Of a DNA stretch of 64,000 nucleotides, positions 34,476 through 41,937 are shown piece by piece. The notes under the pieces are model-generated. The model did no database searches. It had not been told where the DNA came from and saw nothing but the letters and a program-made list of their open reading frames with translations. The stretch covers positions 1 through 64,000 of the forward strand of contig JAYFRL010000012.1 in NCBI GenBank assembly GCA_034925905.1, given 5' to 3'. The position numbers and the translations under genes were made by a program. The DNA is from JAYFRL01 sp034925905. Its GTDB lineage: Bacteria > Bacillota > Clostridia > Lachnospirales > Anaerotignaceae. Each line of letters opens with the position of its first letter. The first letter of the stretch is position 1.

Positions 34476-35609
34476 ATGGAAAAAGATAACATAAATCAGG
34501 ACTCGTCCGAATATACCAATTCTTCGGATTATGGGGACAGTAAATACTACTCAAAGCTTTATGATGACCTTCCAAAGGAAATTGTTGAGCTTTTAATGAA
34601 AGAACACCCGCTTATGGACGATGGTAAAAAAACAGAGAGCATAAGGCTTTATAACGAAGAAACCTCAGAAGGCAAAGCTGAGGATTTTATTGAAAAGGAT
34701 GCTGAAACAGACGCAACCTTTAAATTTAGCACCGGTCGTTTCGATTCTTCAAGAGTAAAGCGTGAAAATGAAGAAACGATAAGCCGTATGTTTGATGAAA
34801 AAAAGAAGTCTTCAGCTTCAAAAGACAATATGGACGATGATGACTATATTCAGATTATAAAGCATAAAGAACCTATTATGAGGAACAGGAAGACTATCCC
34901 AAGACAATATGATGCACATGAAGGCGAAGCCTTTTCATCTACCAAAAACCAGATGGAAAGAACTCCTCCAAAACCCTCCAGAGAACCTAGAAACACGGAA
35001 GAAGCTTATCCAAAGAAGCAGCGCGTTAAAAGGCATCCGGTTGATTATGAAAAAATGACCAAGGAAGATGCTTTAAACGAATTTTTCAGTAACAATAAAA
35101 ATAAATATGATGATTATGAAGATGACGTTTTAGGTAAAACGAATAAATACTTTTTAATAGCGGCTGTGGTTTTAGTTTGCCTTACTGCATTTTTCACATT
35201 TAGGTCCATAAGCCTTTCAGGAAAGCTTGCAAAGGTTAATGCGTCTGTTTCGGAATATGAAAAAATGGCAAGTGATTATAATCAGCTTAAGCTTGAAAAA
35301 ATAGCTCTTGATGAAGAAGCTTCCGGGCTTCGTGTTAAAGCTGAAAAATATGACGAGCTTATGGCTGGTCAGGCAGAAACCTCAGAGGGCGGAGAAGCTT
35401 CAGGAAATCAAGCTTCTTCAGGTCAAACCACCGGAGGTCAAACCACGGGAAGCTATTCGACTTATACAGTAACCGCCGGAGACACTTTCTGGGGAATAGC
35501 CGAGAAAACGTATGGGAACGGGGTATATTTCTCAAGAATACTTGAAGCAAACGGTTTAACCGAAAATTCGGGTCTTCAAATAGGGCAAACCCTTAAAATC
35601 CCTAAATAA
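34476..35609 (+). CDS. Membrane protein with C-terminal LysM peptidoglycan-binding domain
   Basis: 377 aa, start ATG 34476 with GGGAGG upstream. Residues 1-220 are acidic and lysine-rich, likely a disordered cytoplasmic region. A single membrane helix lies at about 225-245 (YFLIAAVVLVCLTAFFTF). It is followed by a short coiled coil (about 250-290), a Ser/Gly/Gln/Thr linker and a LysM domain at about 328-376 (YTVTAGDTFWGIAEKTYG). The topology puts LysM outside, holding peptidoglycan, with a long cytoplasmic tail. Role unknown; possibly division or envelope coupling. Confidence 0.85.
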   Translation: MEKDNINQDSSEYTNSSDYGDSKYYSKLYDDLPKEIVELLMKEHPLMDDGKKTESIRLYNEETSEGKAEDFIEKDAETDATFKFSTGRFDSSRVKRENEETISRMFDEKKKSSASKDNMDDDDYIQIIKHKEPIMRNRKTIPRQYDAHEGEAFSSTKNQMERTPPKPSREPRNTEEAYPKKQRVKRHPVDYEKMTKEDALNEFFSNNKNKYDDYEDDVLGKTNKYFLIAAVVLVCLTAFFTFRSISLSGKLAKVNASVSEYEKMASDYNQLKLEKIALDEEASGLRVKAEKYDELMAGQAETSEGGEASGNQASSGQTTGGQTTGSYSTYTVTAGDTFWGIAEKTYGNGVYFSRILEANGLTENSGLQIGQTLKIPK

Positions 35610-35666
35610 ATACATATTGTTAAGTATGGTTTTGTCCACAAAACTTTCTGTGCGGAGGCATGTTAT

Positions 35667-37031
35667 ATGCATACAAACCTTGAAAGCATGACTCTTAATG
35701 AATTAAGGGAAACAGCAAAAAAAATAGGTATAAGTAAAATAGCGTCCCTCAGAAAGAGCGAGCTTATTAATAAAATTTCAGAAGCCATGAGGGCAGCTCC
35801 TTTTAAAGAAGAAAAAACAAAAAGCGAGGAGCCCAAAAGCTCAAGCGAAGAAACTGAAGCGTTACCCCAGACAGCCAATCCTTCCGAAAGTATGCCATTG
35901 GGTGAAGGTATACTTGAGGTTATGGCAGATGGTTATGGTTTTTTAAGGCGTGAAAACTTTTTGCCTGGGGCTTTAGATATATATGTTTCACCTTCGCAGA
36001 TAAGAAGGTTTAACCTTAAGACAGGTGATAGCGTATGCGGAAATATGCGCCCGTCAAGAGAAGGTGAGAAATTTTGCGCTTTGATTTATGTTAAGTCAGT
36101 GAACGGAGACAGCCCTGAAAAAGCGTCTCAAAGGCCATCTTTTGAAACACTGGCTCCTATTTTACCCAAAAAAAGAATAAAGATGGAAACAACCCAAACC
36201 GAGCTTTCAACAAGGATTATAGATTTAATAGCTCCTGTGGGTAAAGGCCAAAGAGGAATGATAGTTTCCCCGCCAAAAGTTGGGAAAACTATACTTTTAA
36301 CCAAAATGGCCGTGGCTATATCGAAAAACAATCCTGAAGTTAATCTTATAATGCTTCTTATAGACGAGCGCCCAGAGGAAGTTTCAGATATTAAAAGCAT
36401 GATAGACGATCCTTCGGTTGAAATAGTATATTCAACATTTGATGAGCAGCCTGAGCATCATAAGCGCGTTGCCGAAATGGTTCTTGAAAGGGCAAAGCGC
36501 CTTGTTGAGCAGGGCAAAGATATAGTTATACTTTTGGATAGCTTAACCAGGCTTGCAAGAGCCTATAACCTTATTGTTCCTTCAAGCGGCAAAACTCTTT
36601 CCGGGGGTATAGACCCAACGGCTCTTTATATGCCTAAAAAATTTTTCGGTTCGGCAAGAAACATAGAAGGCGGGGGTAGCTTAACAATACTTGCTACAGC
36701 TCTTGTGGATACCGGAAGCAAAATGGATGAAGTTATATTTGAGGAATTTAAAGGCACTGGCAACATGGAGCTTGTGCTGGACAGAAAGCTTTCGGAACGC
36801 CGCATTTTCCCTGCAATAGATATAAATAAATCAGGGACAAGGCGCGAGGAGCTTTTACTTAGCCAGAAGGAACTTGAGGCAATTTATATTTTAAGGCGCC
36901 TTATTTCCTTTGTTCCATCAGGCGATATAACAGAAATATTGATAGACATTATGCTTAAAACGAAAGATAACAATGAGCTTGTGGATAAGCTCCCGTTAAT
37001 AGAAAAAACCTTGACTAAACCCGGCATTTAG
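35667..37031 (+). CDS. rho: Transcription termination factor Rho
   Basis: Hexameric RNA helicase that ends untranslated transcripts. The 454-aa product has an N-terminal Rho_N SAP-like helical domain (about 8-45), an acidic linker, a cold-shock RNA-binding domain (about 80-150) and a RecA-like ATPase with Walker A SPPKVGKTIL, Walker B DIVILLDSLTR, the Q-loop region and the R-loop (GGGSLTILATALV). GCGGAGG precedes the ATG. Its transcript precedes rpmE, but a separate promoter lies between. Confidence 0.97.
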   Translation: MHTNLESMTLNELRETAKKIGISKIASLRKSELINKISEAMRAAPFKEEKTKSEEPKSSSEETEALPQTANPSESMPLGEGILEVMADGYGFLRRENFLPGALDIYVSPSQIRRFNLKTGDSVCGNMRPSREGEKFCALIYVKSVNGDSPEKASQRPSFETLAPILPKKRIKMETTQTELSTRIIDLIAPVGKGQRGMIVSPPKVGKTILLTKMAVAISKNNPEVNLIMLLIDERPEEVSDIKSMIDDPSVEIVYSTFDEQPEHHKRVAEMVLERAKRLVEQGKDIVILLDSLTRLARAYNLIVPSSGKTLSGGIDPTALYMPKKFFGSARNIEGGGSLTILATALVDTGSKMDEVIFEEFKGTGNMELVLDRKLSERRIFPAIDINKSGTRREELLLSQKELEAIYILRRLISFVPSGDITEILIDIMLKTKDNNELVDKLPLIEKTLTKPGI

Positions 37032-37043
37032 CCAAATAAATTA

Positions 37044-37072
37044 TTGCATAAAAAAAACAACTGTGATATAAT
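37044..37072 (+). promoter_or_regulatory. rpmE promoter
   Basis: TTGCAT (37044-37049) and consensus TATAAT (37067-37072) with a 17-bp spacer; the start would fall near 37079, 50 nt before rpmE. Confidence 0.7.
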
Positions 37073-37128
37073 TATACTGTTGTCTTTAAATAGTCGATAT
37101 TGATCAACAAATGAAAGAGGTGAAAGCA

Positions 37129-37332
37129 ATGAAAGAAGGAATACATCCTAAATATAAACAGGTTACAGTAAAATGCAACTGCGGGAATGAATTTGTGACA
37201 GGTTCAACAAAAGATGAGATAAAAGTTGAAGTTTGTTCGAAATGCCATCCTTTTTACACGGGAAGCCAAAAGCTTTTGCTTGAGTCGGGCGGACGCGTTG
37301 AGAAATTCAATAAAAAGTACGGCAGAAAGTAA
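37129..37332 (+). CDS. rpmE: Ribosomal protein L31, zinc-binding type
   Basis: 67 aa of the large ribosomal subunit. The four-cysteine zinc set CNC near 16-18 and CSKC near 36-39 marks the zinc-containing C+ form, which is replaced in zinc starvation in some bacteria. The start ATG 37129 has AGAGGTG upstream; an earlier in-frame ATG at 37111 overlaps that site. A terminator follows before the DUF1385 gene. Confidence 0.97.
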   Translation: MKEGIHPKYKQVTVKCNCGNEFVTGSTKDEIKVEVCSKCHPFYTGSQKLLLESGGRVEKFNKKYGRK

Positions 37333-37342
37333 ATTAGAGCTT

Positions 37343-37379
37343 AAAAGGGCTTGGGTAGAGTTTATCCCGCCCTTTTTTT
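37343..37379 (+). terminator. Terminator after rpmE
   Basis: AAAAGGGC (37343-37350) pairs with GCCCTTTT (37369-37376), with an inner GGG/CCC extension, followed by further T residues to 37379. Confidence 0.75.
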
Positions 37380-37398
37380 CAATATAGGGGAGTTTTTT

Positions 37399-38313
37399 AT
37401 GAGAAAGACAAACATTGGTGGGCAAGCCGTCATTGAAGGCGTAATGATGCGTGGCAAAGCTATGTATGCTATGGCAGTAAGGCTTGAGGATGGTAATATC
37501 CAGATAGAAAAAAAGCCTGTTAAGCCTTTTGGCTCAAAGCATAAGCTGTTTAAACTGCCGATATTCAGAGGGATGGCCGCTTTTGTGGATTCCCTTGTTT
37601 TAGGCACGAAAATAATAATGTCCTCAGCAGAAATAGCCGGGGAAGAAATAACAAAAACTGAACCCCAGTCAAAATTTGATAAATTTATAGAAAAAAAACT
37701 TGGAGACAAAACAAATGATTTTTTAATTTATGGCAGCGTTGTTTTTTCAATAGCTCTGGGCGTGGCACTTTTTGTGCTTTTACCTGTGTGGATAGGCAGC
37801 TTTTTTAATAGCTTTGTGCCAACATGGGCTTTGGGAGTTATAGAGGGGCTTGTGAGAATAGCCATATTTTTGCTTTATATAGTACTTATATCTCAGATGA
37901 ACGATATAAAACGCGTTTTTCAGTATCACGGGGCGGAGCATAAGACAATAAATTGCTATGAAGACGAGAAAGAATTAAATGTTGAGAATGTCATGGAGCA
38001 CACCCGGTTTCATAAGCGCTGCGGGACCAGCTTTTTAATATTGGTAATGCTGGTTAGCATGGTTGTTTTCTTTTTTGTTAGAACGGATACAATATGGCTG
38101 CGCTTTTTAAGTAGGCTGCTTTTAATCCCTTTTGTTGCGGGGATATCATACGAAATTATAAGATGGGCAGGAAGATCTGATTCTAAGCTTGTTGCCATCG
38201 TTAGCTATCCGGGCATATGCCTCCAGAAAATAACTACAAAAGAGCCTGACGCCCCTCAGATAGAAACGGCGATAGCAGCGCTTAAGGGAGTTTTGGAAGA
38301 TGAACCGGAATAA
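37399..38313 (+). CDS. DUF1385-family integral membrane protein
   Basis: 304 aa. The family signature is at the start (GGQAVIEGVMMRGK, about 6-19), followed by the LPIFRGMAAF element. Four to five membrane helices lie at about 110-135, 140-165, 205-225 and 230-250. A conserved metal-like cluster YHGAEHKTINCYE lies near 175-190. The place between rpmE and prmC-prfA is conserved in Clostridia. Function unknown. Its end overlaps prmC by 14 bp. Confidence 0.88.
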   Translation: MRKTNIGGQAVIEGVMMRGKAMYAMAVRLEDGNIQIEKKPVKPFGSKHKLFKLPIFRGMAAFVDSLVLGTKIIMSSAEIAGEEITKTEPQSKFDKFIEKKLGDKTNDFLIYGSVVFSIALGVALFVLLPVWIGSFFNSFVPTWALGVIEGLVRIAIFLLYIVLISQMNDIKRVFQYHGAEHKTINCYEDEKELNVENVMEHTRFHKRCGTSFLILVMLVSMVVFFFVRTDTIWLRFLSRLLLIPFVAGISYEIIRWAGRSDSKLVAIVSYPGICLQKITTKEPDAPQIETAIAALKGVLEDEPE

Positions 38314-39157
38314 TGAACTTTCCTTTGTTCTTATGAAAACTAAAAAAAGGCTTAAATCAGGCGGAATTTTAGAATATGCGCTTGAATCCGAAATGCTTAT
38401 TATGCATGTTTTGGGCATAACCCGTGTAGATATTTTTACAAATCCGAACAGGGAGTTTTCCGAAAACGAACTTTCAAACCTCCATGAGCTTGTTTTAAAA
38501 AGGCTTTCAGGCTTTCCGATACAGTATATTTTAGGTAAAAGGGAATTTATGGGTTTTGGTTTTCATGTTAATCCTTCAGTGCTTATACCCAGGGTTGATA
38601 CTGAGACTTTAGTTAATATGGCTCTCTCGTATATAAAAGAGATAAACGCTAAAAATATACTTGAGATAGGCACGGGAAGCGGCTGCATAGCTATAAGCCT
38701 TGCCAAGCTTTCAAATGCAAATGTTTTTGCAACGGATGTTTCTGAGGAAGCTTTGGAGGTTGCTTTTATAAACGCAAGAAACAACAACGCTGAAGTAGCT
38801 TTTTTTAAATCGGATTTGTTTTTGGATATTCCAAAAGAGCTTAAAGGCAGCTTTGACATAATAGTTTCAAACCCGCCTTATATACCTACGGATGAGATAC
38901 CAAGACTTATGAAAGAGGTTTCCTTCGAGCCGTTTGTTGCGCTTGACGGAGGGGAAGACGGCCTTTATTTTTATAGGGAAATAATTTCAAAGGGCAAAGA
39001 ATATTTAAAAGACGGCGGTGCATTTATGTTTGAAACAGGATTTCTCCAGGGTGAAGCCGTAAGCGATATTTTTAGATCAAATGGATTTTGTGATATCAAA
39101 ATAATTGATGATATGGAAAACCGCAATAGAGTGGTTTTTGCAATATATAATAATTGA
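38300..39157 (+). CDS. prmC: Release factor glutamine methyltransferase
   Basis: Methylates the Gln of the GGQ motif in peptide release factors. The 285-aa product has the N-terminal helical domain, a SAM site ILEIGTGSGCIAISLA near 114-129 and the catalytic VSNPPYIPTDE near 187-197. Coupled by overlap to the DUF1385 gene, and followed 9 bp later by its substrate gene prfA. Confidence 0.95.
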   Translation: MNRNNELSFVLMKTKKRLKSGGILEYALESEMLIMHVLGITRVDIFTNPNREFSENELSNLHELVLKRLSGFPIQYILGKREFMGFGFHVNPSVLIPRVDTETLVNMALSYIKEINAKNILEIGTGSGCIAISLAKLSNANVFATDVSEEALEVAFINARNNNAEVAFFKSDLFLDIPKELKGSFDIIVSNPPYIPTDEIPRLMKEVSFEPFVALDGGEDGLYFYREIISKGKEYLKDGGAFMFETGFLQGEAVSDIFRSNGFCDIKIIDDMENRNRVVFAIYNN

Positions 39158-39166
39158 GGTGTATTT

Positions 39167-40237
39167 ATGTTTGACCGTTTAGAAGAGCTTGAAAGCAAAT
39201 ATACTGACCTTTCGGACAGAATAAACGATCCCGATGCTATAGCAAATCAAAATGAATGGCGCAAGCTTATGAAGGAATACAGTGACCTTACGCCAATTAT
39301 AGAAAAATTCAGGGAATATAAAAAACTAACTAAGGCCATAGAAGAATCCTTAGAGCTTCTTAATGACGGAAATATAGACGAAGAATTCAGAGCCCTTGCA
39401 AAAGAGGAGCTTTCAGAGAATAAAGAAGCTATTGAAGAAGTTAAAAAGGAAATAACCATACTTCTTTTGCCAAAAGATCCTAACGACGAAAAAAATGTAA
39501 TAGTTGAAATAAGAGGCGGAGCAGGAGGGGACGAGGCCGCGCTTTTTGCCGGAGACCTTTTCAGGATGTATTGCCGTTATGCCGAGCGAAGACGCTGGAA
39601 GTCGGAAATTATGTCTTCAAATGAAAGTGACCTTGGCGGGTTTAAAGAAGTTTCTTTCATGATACAAGGTCAAGGAGCTTATTCAAGACTTAAATATGAA
39701 AGCGGAGTTCACCGCGTTCAGCGTATACCCTCCACGGAATCCGGGGGCAGGATTCACACATCAACGGTAACGGTTGCGGTTTTGCCCGAAGCAGAGGAAG
39801 TAGATGTTAATATAGACATGAATGATGTAAGAATAGACGTTTTCCGTTCTTCGGGGAATGGCGGCCAATGTGTAAACACAACAGATTCGGCTGTCCGGGT
39901 TACACATATGCCTTCGGGCATAGTTGTTTCCTGCCAGGATGAAAAGTCTCAAATAAAAAACAAAGCAAAAGCTCTTAAGGTTCTCTACGCCAGGCTTTAT
40001 GAAATGGAAAGGGAAAAGCACGAAGCCGCCATATCGGCGGACAGAAAATCCCAGGTTGGAACAGGGGATAGAAGCGAAAGAATAAGAACATACAATTTCC
40101 CGCAGGGCAGGGTTACGGACCATAGAATAGGTCTTACACTCTATAAGATAGATTCCATATTAGACGGCGAACTTGATGAAATCATGGATGCGCTTATAAC
40201 GACCGAACAAGCTGAACGATTAAAGAAAGAAGCTTAA
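39167..40237 (+). CDS. prfA: Peptide chain release factor 1
   Basis: Recognises UAA and UAG and triggers peptidyl-tRNA hydrolysis. The 356-aa product has an N-terminal coiled region, the domain 2 element GQGAYSRLKYESGVHRVQR, and the catalytic GGQ in SSGNGGQCVNTTDSAVR near 226-242. Length is normal. It is the last gene of the rpmE/DUF1385/prmC/prfA block. Confidence 0.97.
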   Translation: MFDRLEELESKYTDLSDRINDPDAIANQNEWRKLMKEYSDLTPIIEKFREYKKLTKAIEESLELLNDGNIDEEFRALAKEELSENKEAIEEVKKEITILLLPKDPNDEKNVIVEIRGGAGGDEAALFAGDLFRMYCRYAERRRWKSEIMSSNESDLGGFKEVSFMIQGQGAYSRLKYESGVHRVQRIPSTESGGRIHTSTVTVAVLPEAEEVDVNIDMNDVRIDVFRSSGNGGQCVNTTDSAVRVTHMPSGIVVSCQDEKSQIKNKAKALKVLYARLYEMEREKHEAAISADRKSQVGTGDRSERIRTYNFPQGRVTDHRIGLTLYKIDSILDGELDEIMDALITTEQAERLKKEA

Positions 40238-40263
40238 AAAAGGCGGGCAACCGTCCTTTTTTT
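40236..40263 (+). terminator. Terminator after prfA
   Basis: AAAAAAGG-CGG (from 40236) pairs with CCG-T-CCTTTTTT (to about 40263), with one bulged T and a GCAA loop, immediately after the prfA stop. Confidence 0.75.
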
Positions 40264-40304
40264 AAATTGTTTTACTTATATTTTATATCAATCGACACAT
40301 TTCA

Positions 40305-40313
40305 TGCTATAAT
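40305..40313 (+). promoter_or_regulatory. Extended -10 promoter of the chromate-transporter genes
   Basis: TGCTATAAT (40305-40313) is a full extended -10; no good -35 is visible. It lies 33 nt before the first transporter start. Confidence 0.5.
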
Positions 40314-40345
40314 GTTTTTATAAGCCATTAAAAGGAATGATGAAT

Positions 40346-40900
40346 TTGAAGGAACTTATAGACCTTTTTCTGACCTTTGCAAGAGTGGGGGTTTTTACAT
40401 TTGGCGGGGGCTATGCCATGCTTCCTATGCTGCAAAAGGAAATTGTTGAAAATAAAGGCTGGGCTACGGACGAAGAACTTATTGATTACTACGCAATCGG
40501 TCAATGTACTCCGGGCGTAATTGCCGTAAATACAGCCACATTTATAGGACTTAAAAGGAAAGGCATAATTGGTGGTGCTTTTGCAACATTAGGAGTTATT
40601 TTTCCTTCGGTTGTAATAATATGCGTGATAGCGGCATTTTTGAAAAAGTTTTCTTCAGTGGAGGTTGTGCAGCATGCTTTTGCTGCGATAAGGGTTGCTG
40701 TTGGAGTTCTTATATTAAATTCCGTGGTTAAAATGTCTAAAACAACCGTTAAAGGAGTTTGGGGTGTTTTTGTTGCCCTTGCGGCTTTTCTTGCGGTCAC
40801 GGCTTTTTCTGCTTCACCGGTTATTGTAGTTTTAGCTGCCGCTTTTTTGGGAATAGGACTTCCTCTTTTAAAGTCATTGCGGAAGAAAGGGGAGGAATAA
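40346..40900 (+). CDS. Chromate transporter family protein, first half-size subunit
   Basis: 184 aa from TTG 40346, preferred because AAGGA is then 9 nt upstream; ATGs at 40337 and 40340 are too close to it. Five or so membrane helices and the ChrA signature RVGVFTFGGGYAMLPML near 11-27, plus IGQCTPGVIAVNTATFIG near 49-66. Short-chain ChrA proteins work as paired subunits. Many such proteins are not chromate exporters in vivo, so the substrate is uncertain. Confidence 0.87.
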   Translation: MKELIDLFLTFARVGVFTFGGGYAMLPMLQKEIVENKGWATDEELIDYYAIGQCTPGVIAVNTATFIGLKRKGIIGGAFATLGVIFPSVVIICVIAAFLKKFSSVEVVQHAFAAIRVAVGVLILNSVVKMSKTTVKGVWGVFVALAAFLAVTAFSASPVIVVLAAAFLGIGLPLLKSLRKKGEE

Positions 40901-40901
40901 A

Positions 40902-41456
40902 ATGCTGGAATTATTCTTGGAATTTTTTAAAACAGGGCTTTTTGCTATGGGCGGTGGTCTGGCAACGCTTCCGTTTCTTTATAAAATGGCTGAAAAATAC
41001 TCGTGGATTACAAATGAAATGATAGCGGACATGATAGCCGTTTCAGAATCCACACCGGGACCTTTGGGCGTCAATATGGCAACCTATACAGGATTTATGA
41101 AAATGGGCGTGGTCGGAGGTGTGACAGCCACACTTTCGCTTGTTTTGCCGTCTTTTCTTGTGGTTATAATAATATCCAGATTTTTGGACAAATATAAATG
41201 CAGCTTAACTGTTGAAAACATGTTCAAAATTTTAAGACCTGCCGTAACGGGGCTTATAGCTTCAGCCGGCTTTAGTGTTATAATAGCATCCCTTTTTAAT
41301 AAAGACCTGCTTTTTTCAGGGATATTTGCAGACGCTGTTTATTATAAATGTGTAATATTGTTTGTGGTACTGTTTTTTGCGATAAAGAAGCTTAAGTGGC
41401 ACCCCATATTTTTTATAACGGCTTCTGCTGTAGTAGGAATAATATTTTCTTTTTAA
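40902..41456 (+). CDS. Chromate transporter family protein, second half-size subunit
   Basis: 184 aa, starting 1 nt after the preceding stop. It has the same signature (KTGLFAMGGGLATLPFLY near 8-25 and ESTPGPLGVNMATYTGF) and five or six hydrophobic segments. The two genes correspond to the halves of long ChrA. It is a natural paralogous pair and not a frameshift, because both have their own ribosome binding sites and complete conserved starts. Confidence 0.87.
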   Translation: MLELFLEFFKTGLFAMGGGLATLPFLYKMAEKYSWITNEMIADMIAVSESTPGPLGVNMATYTGFMKMGVVGGVTATLSLVLPSFLVVIIISRFLDKYKCSLTVENMFKILRPAVTGLIASAGFSVIIASLFNKDLLFSGIFADAVYYKCVILFVVLFFAIKKLKWHPIFFITASAVVGIIFSF

Positions 41457-41517
41457 TTCTCATTAAGCCTTTAAAACTCCATATAATTTAATATATGGAA
41501 AGATAGGGGGCTTATTT

Positions 41518-41922
41518 ATGAAATACGCTGTTTCTGGGTTTTCGTGTGGTATAACGATAGCTTTTTTGTCCTTTGGCCTTATCCCGGAGCTTTTTTTAAG
41601 GCTTGAATATTTTACTGCTTTGTTTGTTATATTAATCGGAATGTTGATATCGTTTTTGCTTGAAAAACTTTTTTTTGAAAAATATAATAAGCATGGTTTT
41701 TTATACACGGCAAGTTTTTTGTTTTATATAGCGTTAAGCTTTATATATAAATTTTTGTTAAAAAGCGGGTTTGCAGCAATGTTTTTTTCGGTTTTGCTGC
41801 TTTATATTGCTTGCGGAGGCGTTTTGCCGCAGATGGAAAGCGAAAGGAACAACCATTTTGCCCTTTCAGGGTCTATTTTTGGATTTATACTGGGCATTGC
41901 GGTTGAATTTTTAATAAAATAA
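41518..41922 (+). CDS. Small integral membrane protein, function unknown
   Basis: 134 aa with four to five membrane segments (about 5-27, 32-48, 63-80, 85-103 and 113-132). GGGGG precedes the ATG. The last part (GGVLPQMESERNNHFALSGS, about 100-120) is faintly like ZIP-type transporters but has no convincing metal ligand set. No clear family. It sits between the chromate-transporter pair and glgP with short gaps. Confidence 0.65.
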   Translation: MKYAVSGFSCGITIAFLSFGLIPELFLRLEYFTALFVILIGMLISFLLEKLFFEKYNKHGFLYTASFLFYIALSFIYKFLLKSGFAAMFFSVLLLYIACGGVLPQMESERNNHFALSGSIFGFILGIAVEFLIK

Positions 41923-41937
41923 TGTTTGGAGGTTGTT

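Noticed and set aside
40346..41456. Frameshifted single long chromate transporter
   Set aside because: Each half has its own start, ribosome binding site and full signature; paired short ChrA genes are normal.
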